Counted from the first letter of the stretch, positions 10,664 to 21,817 are shown. The stretch: 64,000 nt of DNA from Siphonodentalium dalli (GCA_032622095.1 CP136061.1:117626754-117690753), one strand, 5' to 3'. Notes: a model not told the origin generated them from the sequence alone. Numbers and translations: made by a program.

Positions 10664-10866
10664 AGTCCCACGTTGACGTCACGGGTTTTGCGGTCACGTG
10701 ACTCGAGCAAAATCAGCTAAGAAATAATAATCGATTTTTAAAAGTCGCTAAAAACACGTTTATCGATAAAATTATATCTAATTTTTTATTGGATGTTATA
10801 TTTGAACCTTATTCACACCAAACTAGCCATATAACATTGAAATGATAAACATTTAACAGTTCCCAT
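10664..10866 (-). repeat. Right terminal inverted repeat of the TTAA element
   Basis: Partner of 3723-3942. It keeps the outer GGGAACTGTTAA and the inner GTGACGTCAACGTGGGA, in inverse orientation. Confidence 0.7.
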
Positions 10867-12239
10867 TTAATGGTTGTTATTTTCAGTGACAGTGTTAGTA
10901 TGGTTCGAAAAGTATTGTTTGAAAACATATATACACCCTTCTGGATTTGACATTTATAATTGACTAGATTTATCTGGGGTAGGCATGATTTACTTGATTC
11001 GTTCACTACTAAGATGAATTGCTGAAGATTAAGAGAATAGGGAAAGGTATTCTTCGATATGAAACTGGAGAGTTACAAAATATATCTCCAATACCTAACA
11101 TAGATTAATCTTTTCAATGTTATGAAGGGGAGAGCGTTATGCCAGAGTAGATTATATATTATTACGGCATTGAATAAAACGTCACATAATCATAATCTTA
11201 TATATATAAGTAGATTCATACCATTATCGATAGGTTCTAGGTCGAGAATAACTATTTATGGCAAACATATATACCTCTCGAGCTATATGCGTAACGCGTG
11301 ACATTCGGACAGTGGGAATGTCGTCACTTTCAGCATCACCATCCTGCTCAACCGTTACCTCGATGACAGTTCTCTCTCGGAAGATAAATCAAGTATTTCG
11401 ATTGAGTCCCTGCCAGATAACCTTCCCTTGAACGTCGCCATTGACTGTACCACAAATGAGTATATTGTATTGGTGTCATATGATATTTTGTTAAAGTGAA
11501 CATTATAGTGAACATTATGTGACATCGACATGCTCACTGTTTATCGAGTGGATCTTTTCCACAAAAGTATGACACACCCGTGTGTATTCATTAGATTGTT
11601 GCTATATAATCATGTCACCGTTCTTCATGAATGGCAGCGAGGTGTTATTGTTCGTGTGTGTGCCGTCGTGGGGGAGCTAGGGATACGATTGAAAGTGCGT
11701 AGCTGTTCAAGTTTATTATATAAACAATTATATTGCTAGGCGTGTGGGGGATATGCATGTTTATATTTGTATTTTGTTTTAAACCCTCACTCTCAAAAGT
11801 TTTGACAATCAGACGGGTTGATGGAGAGTGAAACTAAACTTATTTTTATTACAAGAATGTACACCAAAGGGGAGTATATGCTACACACATGCCAGGATCG
11901 ATATGCCAAAGTTAAAAAAGATACAGTTATGTGTATTTTCCCCGAGTTGCTTCACATCTATTGAAACTATCGTCAATCATGTCTATTAGTCATGTGAGCT
12001 ATATGGATTTCGCTTATATTTGTTCATATGAAATGTAATGATGTAACAGGAATTGTAGTCAATGGAAATCAATTTTGCGCAAATAAATTATCCACAATTT
12101 AAGGATCTTAATGCAACCCCCATAGAGGCAACTGAACCGACGTCTGCTTCCGCCACGTCAGAGCCATCTCTACGGTAGTGGCGGGACCATCAGGGTCAAG
12201 GTCTATAAGTGCTAGCAATAGTCTTATTATAAACATTCA

Positions 12240-12456
12240 TACTAACTAATTTTCAGTCAGAGGTCACTCAACATATAAGGTACATTGCGCAGTGTGTGGT
12301 CATTTATTTGCCATCAAGGAAAAGCGAGTGTGTATCTATCCGAAAACCACAAACGTTACATCGTTAAAACATGGGACATCGAGTACAAAAATTGTTGTTG
12401 GACGACCTAGATCCAGATACCAACGAGTATGGGTACGAAAGTTTACTAGAATATGA
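12240..12456 (+). CDS. Possible 3' exon with TACTAAC branch site (left copy)
   Basis: TACTAAC at 12240-12246 is followed by TTTTCAG ending at 12256, a textbook branch point and 3' splice site. The next open frame (12259-12456, 65 codons) reads through a CAVCG cysteine pair and a basic tail with GRPRSRYQR, which is AT-hook-like. The copy at 20849-21046 has the same frame. I found no upstream exon that I trust, and minus-strand frames overlap. Treat as a candidate. Confidence 0.3.
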
Positions 12457-12976
12457 TTACTAAAAATGACCATCAAAACGACCCTTTTCAGGGCCAAAAC
12501 GGTCCTTTTCAGGGCCTCCACAACAATCTAAAATTAGTTCCCTTCCCATATAACTGTGTGTAACTTGTATACATAATTGTGAGGACCTTGTATACCGCCG
12601 TACCGACTATGCACGCTTCCAGAACATTCCAAACATCCCAAGCACACAGCGTTGGTATCTGAATAAAGGGGAAACCGATTCGGAACAACAAGGATGCGTT
12701 TCATTAATTAGGCCAATCTAATAAATAGAAATTAAAAAGGAGGGATTTACGTACAACCATAACACTAGGTCCTTAGAAATATATCTACAAAGGGCCATAG
12801 AAAAGGAGGGACTTACGGACAATGAAAGAGAAATAAATATATAGAAGGTCCCCAATAACCCCGTACAATAGGCCCATCGTAAAACAATAGGGCTAAGCAA
12901 AGGGGAATCAATCGATAGAATTGTACCGCTAGCGCCGCACATGCTGCTATTCTGATCTCTCAACCAAACATCTCAA
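12457..12976. other. Block B stretch downstream of the small ORF, coding status unclear
   Basis: The minus frame 12718-12963 is hydrophobic and begins close to the stop of the F-box-like ORF, but a one-base difference in the duplicate (near 21497) breaks it. On the plus strand, two related GGAGGGAyTTACGkAC words suggest an internal repeat. I do not call a gene. Confidence 0.4.
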
Positions 12977-13196
12977 TCAGCTCTGCCCCTCAGATAAATG
13001 TCCGTTCAGCAATGTCTGCATTATAATGTTACTTTCCCTCAAAAACCAAGTTTGTTTAAGTTCTCGTTGGATCCATTTTTGACATTTCGATCAAGTTATT
13101 ATAAATTTTCAAAAGCATCTCTGCTGGTAACACATAAATTCCATCTATAAGGAATTGTGTTGTATTCACCCACAACAAGTCGTTTGGTGTACGCAT
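12977..13196 (-). pseudogene. Small F-box-like ORF after PolB, broken left copy
   Basis: Same gene as 21568-21795. Here an 8-bp deletion near 13067 shifts the frame in the middle of the ORF. Its start lies 22 nt beyond the PolB stop codon, as in the other copy. Confidence 0.55.
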
Positions 13197-13218
13197 TTCG
13201 GAATGTTTTTGTTTGCTC

Positions 13219-16200
13219 TTACCTAATTACTTCTCGGTTCTTTGTGCGTTTAATTCTGCATGGATAGTTTATGACACGTTGAAAGTTTGACCGGTCGTTA
13301 ACATTCAACCATTGAATGAAAATTTGCTTGCTGTTTAGTTTTATAATCCAGAGTGTGATACCCTTGACCTTACATACAGATTTTATGACACCATATCTTT
13401 CACGTACTGATATCCAAAAAAAATTGGTCTTAACCCTACAAATTTTATGATTTTAGCATCCGGATGTTCATCAGTCCATTTACCAAGGTAGCTGTCTTCG
13501 GATTTGATATTTTCTTTTTCTGGATCGAAAATATACATACAGCTATCGGTGTCGAAATACAACACCCTATCTTGGAGTTATTCTAAAACTTTATACAACT
13601 CCAAGCATGCATATGCTGTGACAAATGCTGTGACAAATGATGCAACAACTACATTGGCAGATGGATGTGGTTCTATAATGTCAGTTTTATTTTCATAGCT
13701 GAATAACATGAATTTATCATGTTCAAAAATTTCAACTGCTTTGACGGTGATATTTTTATCAGTTAGTAGTTCAAAATATATGGATGGTTCTGAGATATAT
13801 TCCGTTTTAGTAACAATATTATTTTGTGCATTTTTCCCCATATGCAATTTATCATAAATTTTGCGCACTGGCAGAGTCCTGGGTTTTTTTCTCGATTTTT
13901 CTTTTTCAAGTTTTATACCTTCAACCTCATATATAATAATAATCTTTAATGTATTTATCTTTATCTTCTTCACTTTTAACAGAATTTAGATATCCACTTG
14001 CTTCTTGTTTAATTTTGAGGTATTTATCAATGTAATACCTGTATACTTTGTCCGACCACTCAGTCCAATGCCAAACTTGATACACTTCCAGAATTTGGTA
14101 ACCCAATTCTATTGCTTTGAATAATTATACATGCGTCCAAACTCCAACTAAAGCACGCTGTTCAGTTTTATGACTACACTGTCCACTTTCATTTTCTGCA
14201 CAAGTTTGCACAATGTATATATCATTTTGTTATTACAGTGGATCGGTAGCACTGGAATGTACAATTTAGTTGGAGGTAATACTTTGCATTTAATGAGTCC
14301 TTTGTAAGATTTGATGTCTCCTATTTGTTCCTGACTTAGAATTGTGGGATGGTCAAGAGGGTACTCCCTATATTTATTCACACTAGGATACAAACTGCAT
14401 ATATCAATATATTTTATTTCCGGTTTAGATTTTGGTTCTATTTCATGATATCATTTTAGAGCATTAGTCCTGCCACCAAATAATGCTTCCTTTGGTTTAT
14501 TTGGGTCTTGATGCAAATATAATTGATCCATAGTTTGTTTAAAATTGTTGTCTTCATTATATTTATTGTCCAGGTCATGTTCCCAGATGCATATTAATTT
14601 GCATCCCAAGCTTTTGATTTAAGTTTCCGTTTTTATTGTTTTTTCATACAATTCATGCATTGTTATATTACTGTATGGGTTTCGGTGGTTTCTATCTGGA
14701 TAGCAAGTAGGACAGCCATGAAAAAGCACCCTTATATTTCATTCACTGTGTTTGATTCTGCATGATAACCATCAAATAAATGTATGTCTATTTTAACTTC
14801 ACCACCATTTAAAGCATGTTTTATGTTTATATTTTGTTTTGTAGCAATATTTTGTATCCATCGAATTGCTTTCATTGAAAATTTACGTGCTTGTGGATAT
14901 CCCGCGTCTGAAATTATACGTAGAGAATTCTCTGGTAATGAATTTTTTCTCCATGCAAGGCTATAGGTTTGAGCTAATGTTATTGCTTCCCAGAATAAAT
15001 CTATTTGATCAGTTTCCATTACACATAGTCTGAATTTGCCACATCCACGTCTTAAAATGTCTACATCTGATTTACAATACTTTTGAATTTCTTTTTGGAA
15101 ATCAAAAATATCCTCACCCCTAGCTTCGTACCATTTCAAACATGAATCCCTATTTTCCTCAGACATGATTTCAGGTTTATAGTATTTTTTGTCTAGATAT
15201 GGTCCTACGTGATTCTGAAAGTCCTGTGTATTTGCCCAAGGTGGAAAATAGCCTTTAGCCATTTCTTCAAGTTGGAATGTTTTTGGAAATTTAGATAATG
15301 CCATTGGGATGAAACTCAATGAATCGATTACTCTACCATTACATTGTAAACTCATTATTTTGTTACCATTCATAATAACATTAGGTTTTGAATTTCCAGT
15401 GTTCACCAAGTAATGTAAGAGGAACTGACTATCGTAGCCTCTTGCATTGTGAGCAATACATGTTGTGCCTTTATGGTCGTTGGTGTAAAACAACCATTTA
15501 CAAAATCTTTCCGATACATTTTCACCTTTAAAAACATATTCTCTATTTGACAATACAGAATCACATGAATTGCATATTTCATCAATGGGTTTACATATAC
15601 AATTTTCACAAGCAGTTTGTGCAACACAAAAATTGGGTATATGAACACCAGTATCTTGTTGACATTCAAAATAAAAAAATATGAATGGTACCTTTACTTC
15701 TTCATGTGTTTCTTTATTTTCGTACTGTTGAATATGACATATGTGGTCTGATGGAACGATTTCCTTACAGTATTTGCACTTCTTTGTTCCCGAACAGAAG
15801 CGTCTTTTCTCCTTTCGTGTGACGATTTCAACCCCGAATTTCTGGCATTATTTTGTGTATCATATCACAAATAGTTCTGTATTGTTTTGGTGATTTTTTC
15901 AAATGATTGTCGAGACATTGTTTACTTCTAAAAGTCCTCTTACATTCGATGCAGTGTATCCATCGTTCAAAGGGACATATCTGACCATCGAAACACATAC
16001 ACTTGTATGGACATAATTGATCACCTATGTGGCCCGAACCGACATCACAGTGTTCACAGTAATAGCACATCCAAGGAATCCTGTGACAGTTGTGATCACA
16101 TCGTAGTGGTTGTCATTGAGATATAGATGGACAACTTTACTTTCTTTCCCAACTGGTGGTGGTTGAAAAAGAAAGCCTTCGTCAGCAAATGGATTATGTA

Positions 16201-16871
16201 TTTTTATAACATACTCCGGATATAGTTGTTCCTGAATAATTTTGTAATCCTTAACCCCGCAAATATGTCGTGTGATATCCCCACTTTATCCAACAATGAC
16301 TTTGCAGCTTCCCGTTGTGGAGCTCTTGCTGGTCTCGTAATCCGTTTCCATTGTTGCTTCCATTCAGCGGTATCTTTTTTGTCAACATTACACATACCAA
16401 CAAAACGACAGCCCTCGCAAAACACATGTTATCTTCTGCTTTCTGAATCAGAAGAATACTTTTCTTTACTGTTATCATTAGATTTTTTTCACCGAATGCT
16501 CCATAATGTAAGGTATGTCTTGCGGTCCCTGTAGGCATATGCGTGACAGTGATATCAAATGTCATCTGTCCGTCATGAATTTTGAATTTTGTGTTCGATT
16601 GTGCAACTTGTTCTATGTTGTCAAGCAATAATTCACCCGTCAGGTCTTTTGCTTCAGTGAACAGAACGTCAATCCCTAGATCTAGCCCTGGATAAAAGAT
16701 GGAAATTCTCATTTGATCTTTTGGTCCTGCGTCACACTCATCTTTCAAACTGTTCACCAGATCTTTGAAAATTCTGTGAACAGTTTGAAATGGTTGATGA
16801 AATTCTTGAAATGTGTGACGTGATGAAAAATCGCATCGCTTGTATGCTCTGACACAGACATGCTCAGTCAT
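13219..16871 (-). pseudogene. Protein-primed family B DNA polymerase, Polinton/adintovirus type, degenerate (left copy)
   Basis: The order of parts is typical of element-encoded protein-primed PolB. It has the N-terminal domain ending in CFARA/EWKQQW text (16204-16871), a cysteine-rich segment (15828-16070), an exonuclease domain with Exo II HNARGYDSQF (near 15440) and Exo III YCKSDVDIL (near 15070), polymerase motif A ICSLYPSVN (near 14390), a motif B remnant (near 13850), motif C YFDTDS (near 13555), and a C-terminal CKVKGITL (near 13355) before the stop at 13219. Exo I reads FFYFECQ, with Tyr where Asp is expected. Several frameshifts and an in-frame TGA just before motif A make it non-functional. 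Integrase, packaging ATPase and capsid genes were not seen, so the element is incomplete or unusual. Confidence 0.9.
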
Positions 16872-16915
16872 CGTCCGTATCAGAGCATAAAAGCGACGCG
16901 ATTTTTCATCACGTC
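16817..16915. repeat. 36-nt-arm inverted repeat at the PolB start
   Basis: Arms 16817-16852 and 16880-16915 match at 34 of 36 positions across a 27-nt spacer. The left arm lies within the first PolB codons; the right arm lies in the gap to the divergent gene and includes GCATAAAAG, a possible TATA-like box for that gene. It could act as a cruciform or bidirectional regulatory site, or be the scar of two head-to-head element ends. Confidence 0.85.
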
Positions 16916-16956
16916 GTCATTTCACTCACGACTGAATAAGGCACCGGACGCTCACC
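16872..16956. promoter_or_regulatory. Divergent intergenic region between PolB and the plus-strand gene
   Basis: Only 85 bp separate the two divergent ATG codons. CATAAAAG near 16886-16893 is a possible TATA element for the plus strand. The ATG at 16957 has ACC before it (CTCACCATGG), a good eukaryotic start context. Confidence 0.45.
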
Positions 16957-17534
16957 ATGGATCCACGATTGCAGAGTAACAACATACAACATTTACGAAA
17001 AATTGCATTAGAAGTTTTAAAGAATACAAAGTGGATACCACCATACGGTAACCGTTTTAGATATAATTGGAGTTCACATTTGGCTTTTCAATGTGATGGC
17101 GCTACGAAAAAGAAGATTGATCAGATGAAAAAACATCATTGATGCTGAGTGAATTTACTCCTGGGAAGTCTACTTGGACGCACACATCAGACAACGATTA
17201 TCACACACCATATGATGCTAGTTTAATGAACATTGATCAACCTGAGACATCAACTAACGAGATCGCGGATGTGAAAGCTGAAAGTGGGGAACAATGCAAC
17301 TCAACCGCGACATCAATTAACGAGATCGCGGATGTGAAAACTGAGAGTGGTGAATTATACGCCTCAACCGAGGTGTCAAATGATGAAATCACTATTCTAA
17401 ACACGGAGGATTCGCAGATGGAAGTGATAAATGCTGTAGCCAAAGGCGCTTACGATACATTTATTAGGCAAAACACTTTGCCTATCAGAAAGAGAAAAAG
17501 GCGTGGATCGCGAAAATCTTCCAAGAAAGTTTAA
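16957..17534 (+). pseudogene. Gene divergent to PolB, acidic-repeat protein with basic tail (full-length, frameshifted)
   Basis: The first frame (16957-17142) starts at a well-placed ATG and encodes a 61-residue segment (MDPRLQSNNIQHLRKIALEV...). The second frame, overlapping its end, continues to 17534 with the two NEIADVK repeats, the degenerate third repeat and a basic end (RKRKRRGSRKSS). I infer a single gene of about 190 codons broken by one frameshift between about 17100 and 17140. A poly-A signal AATAAA follows at 17542. No family recognised. The stretch TKWIPPYGNRFRYNWSSHLA is the best query for remote homology. Confidence 0.5.
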
Positions 17535-17559
17535 ATTGGTGAATAAAATATTATTTATT

Positions 17560-17805
17560 TTATTTGCTTGTTACGTTTTTTAGCAATGCCAGAGTATTCT
17601 TTACGATAATTCTACACGTGGTGTCACATTCCCCGCATACTGTGGAGTCGACATTTGCGTTGTTGCAGGAACATGATCGTACTGTACAATAATAGTCTTG
17701 AGAAATTCCGTTACTGGATCCATGTTTCAAAATGACGCTAACGTTAATGACTTTAATGACGTTACAATTTACCCATGTAATAACGGTAACATCTTCGAGG
17801 ATCAA
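17560..17805 (-). CDS. Possible small cysteine-rich ORF (right copy)
   Basis: Duplicate of the ORF at 387-632 with two residue changes. See that entry; weakly supported. Confidence 0.2.
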   Translation of the reverse strand: MILEDVTVITWVNCNVIKVINVSVILKHGSSNGISQDYYCTVRSCSCNNANVDSTVCGECDTTCRIIVKNTLALLKNVTSK

Positions 17806-18238
17806 TTATATGGAATACGCGGGCGTCGTTGACGACGTCGTTGTCCTTTTCTACCAATTTTCCCGAACGTCAAATCAAGTGTGTTTCTTTTTTGTCAAAA
17901 ACATATTTCTACGAATAAAACACCGATTTGACTCGGAGAAGTTTTATATGTACCATTTTACCATTATCTCATAACATATTTCACTGAAAGGTAACTTCTA
18001 CGAGTATATTTTACAACGCTAGCGTCTTCGAATTTATTCGAAGACTTTCGCTTTTGTTAAAAATATGCACTGGTAAAGTAGCACAATTTACTAATACTTC
18101 GATTTTTTTCTCGGTATTCTAAGTTCAGTGTGTCCAGCGAAGGGGAACGCCCTTCGCTTACCACACTGCCATTAGAATCCTGGCCGTCATTCTGGCCCAC
18201 CCCCTCCCTCGTCGACACTCTGGCCCACCCCCTCGCAG

Positions 18239-18268
18239 GGCCACTCTGGCCCATGGGCCAGAGTGGCC
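18239..18268. repeat. Perfect 30-bp GC palindrome
   Basis: GGCCACTCTGGCCCA followed directly by its exact complement, with no loop. It replaces the differently built palindrome of the left copy (1051-1099), so this spot is prone to rearrangement. Confidence 0.9.
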
Positions 18269-18395
18269 ACGAGCGAGGGGATGGGCCCGAGTGGCCCCGA
18301 GTGGCCCCGAACTAGGGGTGGGCCAGAGTGGCAGCCAATTCTACTGACGGGAACAAAAATGGTTGGGATGTGGTTAATGATTACATATCTAATCC

Positions 18396-18987
18396 GTTAG
18401 AAGACAAGAAGCGAATCAACCGAGCTGTTAACGCCACGGCGAGAAATAATAAAACAGAAACAGGTGAGGAGCAAGAAACGTGCCTTCAAACAGAAGCCGT
18501 GTGCGGTACCATGCAGAGACTTCAGTGCGGGATATGCAGTTTCCCGTGACGCTCTCTGACAGATTGCGACCAGGTCGCTGTTTTAAGTGAAACTTTTTCA
18601 GTCGTTATAGAAGAGAGTACTGTCTCAGCGAAAGGGGGAATAAGATAAGTATAGCCTCATCATATTTGACAGAGGTTGTCCGGAGGGTGTTAATGCCATT
18701 AGAAAGAAAGCCGTCGATAAATCGTACCAAAATATATTAGTGCAGTCAACATAGGGTTTGACCTAGACCAACGGACCAATCAGCTGAGTGGTAGGAAGGA
18801 TACAGTTTTATTAAAGTAAGTATGGTTAAACTCTAATTGTTTTTATAAAGTTTTCCAGCCTTTACAGACAAAATATCTGACATTGTCAACTCCTTCATGT
18901 GTTGACCACTATACATCGATAATATAGTATCAATAATTACTATATCGGATTTATAGAAAGAACTGACCGTATTTCTCATCTATTATT
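18396..18987. other. Block D, spacer between A and B in the right unit
   Basis: The segment 18461-18672 resembles 25277-25478. A plus frame (from just after 18396 to the TGA near 18549) reads VRSKKRAFKQKPCAVPCRDF and has a counterpart in the second copy. The rest (18673-18987) shows nothing recognisable. Confidence 0.6.
18465..18549 (+). pseudogene. Repeated short coding-like segment SKKRxFKQKPCAVPCRDF, copy 1
   Basis: Homology to 25282-25371 covers the reading frame to a shared stop and continues about 120 bp into the 3' flank. Only two residues differ over 31 codons. Homology starts at a GTGAGG (copy 1) or GTAAGG (copy 2), both of which look like 5' splice sites, so the shared part may instead be an intron or alternative 3' end. 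No family recognised. Confidence 0.35.
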
Positions 18988-20823
18988 ACTATTGTTATCT
19001 GTTTAATTAACCGTTACTCTTACCTTCTTTGTCGCCCGTTTTACCCCTTGGTCCCATCTGGATTATATTTTGTCGCTTTCTTCAACGTACCCACTCATTC
19101 ACTCATTGTGCTTCATTATTATGGTCGCCATCTTTAGCAGTTCATGCTTCTTTTTTATTTGATATGTCATTCCCAGACTCTTCCACTGTGACTGTCAGAG
19201 GCAGATAGGTGTCTGCTTTCCAAATTCGCTTTCTTTGTGGAGTTGTCATAGTAGGAAGACATTGCATCGGAGCAACATTTGTTGAATTGCTCCAACTGGC
19301 TACAAAGAGCAACACCCACCATTGTGGACCAATGAGTAGATATCCATTCATCTCCAGTTCCTGTCCTCATCGAAGAACCTAAAATCATACCTTATTGTAA
19401 ATTTGATGGAAATGTTTGTTACTGTGGTTTGTTCATTTTTTATATTTAATGGTTGTTATTTTCAGTGACAGTATTAGTATGGTTTGAAAAGTATTGTTTG
19501 AAAACATATATACACCCTTCTGGATTTGACATTTATAATCGTCTAGATTTATCTGGGTAGGAATGATTTACTTGATTCGTTCACTACTAAGATGAATTGC
19601 TGAAGATTAAGAGAATAGGGAAAGGTATTCTTCGATATGAAACTGCAGAGTTACAAAATATATCTCCAATACCTAACATAGATTAATCATTTCAATGTTA
19701 TGAAGGGGAGAGCGTTATGTCAGAGTAGATTATATATTATTACGGCATTGAATAAAACGCCACATAATCATAATGTTATATATATAAGTAGATGCATACC
19801 ATTATCGATAGGTTCTAGGTCGAGAATAACTATTTATGGCAAACATATATACCTCTCGAGCTATAGGCCTCTCTGACGAACGTAACGCGTGACATTCGGA
19901 CAGTGGGAATGTTGTCACTTTCAGCATCACCATCCTGCTCAACCGTGACCTCGATGAGAGTTCTCCCTCGGAAGTTAAATCAAGTATTTCGATTGAGTCC
20001 CTGCCAGATAACCTTCCCTTGAACGTCGCCATTGCCTGTACCACAAATGAGTATATTGTATTGGTGCCACATGATATTTTGTTAAAGTGAACATTATAGT
20101 GAACAGTATGTGACATCGACATGCTCACTGTTTATCGAGTGGATCTTTTCCACAAATGTATGGCACACCCGTGTGTATTCATTAGATTGTTGCTATATAA
20201 TCATGTCACCGATCTTTACGAATGGCAGTGAGGTGTTATTGTTCGTGTGAGTGCCGTCGTGGGGGAGCTAGGGACACGATTGAATGGGCGTAGCTGTTCA
20301 AGTTTATTATATAAACAATTATATTGCTAGGCGTGTGGGGGATATGCATGTTTATATTTGTATTTTGTTTTAAATCCTCACTCTCAAAAGTTTTGACAAT
20401 CAGACGGGTTGATGGAGAGTGAAACTAAACTTACTTTATTACAAGAATGTACACCAAATGGGAGTATATGCTACACACATGCCAGGATCGATATGCCAAA
20501 GTTAAAAAAGATACAGTTATGTGTATTTTCCCCGAGTTGCTTCACATCTATTGACACTATCGTCAATCATGTCTATTAGTCATGTGAGCTATGTGGATTT
20601 CGCTTATATTTGTTCATATGAAATGTAATGATGTAACAGGAATTGTAGTCAATGGAAATCATTTTTGCGCAAATAAATTATCCACAATTTAAGGATCTTA
20701 ATGCAACCCCCATAGAGGCAACTGAACCGACGTCTGCTTCCGCCACGTCAGAGCCATCTCTACGGTAGTGGCGGGACCATCAGGGTCAAGGTCTATAAGT
20801 GCTAGCAATAGTCTTATTATAAA

Positions 20824-21046
20824 CATTCATACTAACTAATTTTCAGTCAGAGGTCACTCAACATATAAGGTACATTGCGCAGTGTGTGGTCATTTATTTG
20901 CCATCAAGGAAAAGCGAGTGTGTATCTATCCGAAAACCACAAACGTTACATCGTTAAAACATGGGACATCGAGTACAAAAATTGTTGTTGGACGACCTAG
21001 ATCCAGATACCAACGAGTATGGGTACGAAAGTTTACTAGAATATGA
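20824..21046 (+). CDS. Possible 3' exon with TACTAAC branch site (right copy)
   Basis: Same branch point and acceptor (TTTTCAG ending at 20846) and same 65-codon frame (20849-21046) as 12240-12456. Confidence 0.3.
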
Positions 21047-21567
21047 TTACTAAAAATGACCATCAAAACGACCCTTTTCAGGGCCAAAACGGTCCTTTGC
21101 AGGGCCTCCACAACAATCTAAAATTAGTTCCCTTCCCATATAACTGTGTGTAACTTGTATACATAATTGTGAGGACCTTGTATACCGCCGTACCGGCTAT
21201 GCACGCTTCCAGAACATTCCAAACATCCCAAGCACACAGCGTTGGTATCTGAATAAAGGGGAAACCGATTCGGAACAACAAGGAGGCGTTTCATTAATTA
21301 GGCCAATCTAATAAATAGAAATTAAAAAGGAGGGATTTACGTACAACCATAACACTAGGTCCTTAGAAATATATCTACAAAGGGCCATAGAAAAGGAGGG
21401 ACTTACGGACAATGAAAGAGAAATAAATATATAGAAGGTCCACAATAACCCTGTACAATAGGCCCATCGTAAAACAATAGGGCTAAGCAAAGGGGAAATC
21501 AATCGATAGAATTGTACCGCTAGCTCCGCACATGCTGCTATTCTGATCTCTCAACCAAACATCTCAA

Positions 21568-21795
21568 TCAGCTCTGCCCCTCAGATAAATGTCCGTTCAG
21601 CAATGTCTGCATTATAATGTTACTTTCCCTCAAAAACCAAGTTTGTTTAAGTTCTCGTTTGATTTCTTGATCCATTTTTGACATTTCGATCAAGTTATTA
21701 TAAATTTTCAAAAGCATCTCTGCTGGTAACACATAAATTCCATCTATAAGGAATTGTGTTGTATTCACCCACAACAAGTCGTTTGGTGTACGCAT
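21568..21795 (-). CDS. Small ORF with F-box-like motif, 22 nt after PolB
   Basis: The 75-residue frame starts at an ATG 22 nt beyond the PolB stop, on the same strand. Residues 22-35 read YVLPAEMLLKIYNN, close to the F-box core LPxEILLKIFxxL, followed by a charged helical segment ending KQTWFLRES. F-box proteins link targets to SCF ubiquitin ligases; virus-encoded ones exist. At this length only the motif would fit, and the match rests on pattern memory, so an unrelated helical protein is possible. The left copy (12977-13196) is frameshifted. Confidence 0.45.
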   Translation of the reverse strand: MRTPNDLLWVNTTQFLIDGIYVLPAEMLLKIYNNLIEMSKMDQEIKRELKQTWFLRESNIIMQTLLNGHLSEGQS

Positions 21796-21817
21796 TTCGG
21801 AATGTTTTTGTTTGCTC

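Larger units (their letters stand above)
3723..10866. mobile_element. 7.1-kb DNA transposon with TTAA target duplication, Kolobok/T2-like or piggyBac-like
   Basis: The insertion interrupts block B and is missing from the second copy, where TTAA (19446-19449) marks the empty site. TTAA lies on both sides (3719-3722, 10867-10870). The outer ends are inverted: AAGGGAACTGTTAA on the left against ATGGGAACTGTTAA read inward from the right. Similarity continues, diverged, to about 220 bp, where both arms carry GTGACGTCAACGTGGGA (left near 3926, right near 10664). TTAA duplication is known for piggyBac and Kolobok elements; the TTAAAxGGR start resembles T2/Kolobok ends. I found no full transposase. 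The interior is filled by nested repeats, so the copy is probably dead. Confidence 0.85.
10871..15928. repeat. Block B, second segment, left copy
   Basis: Near-identical to 19450-24474. Differences include a 12-bp tandem duplication near 13620 (left only), about 47 bp near 13940-13987 missing on the right, an 8-bp loss near 13067 on the left, and many homopolymer indels. Homology stops at TTGTTTACTTC (15928/24474). Confidence 0.95.
15929..17173. other. Block C, unique part of the PolB element
   Basis: Joins the PolB 5' half to the divergent gene and is present once in the window. The second unit lost it at the 24474 breakpoint; the first unit's counterpart would lie left of the window. Confidence 0.8.
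17174..18395. repeat. Duplicated block A, right copy
   Basis: Partner of 1-1211, offset 17173 at its start and 17184 at its end because of small indels in the GC-rich part. Confidence 0.95.

Noticed and set aside
14784-14966. Plus-strand ORF inside PolB
   Set aside because: Shadow of the minus-strand polymerase frame, present in both copies for that reason.
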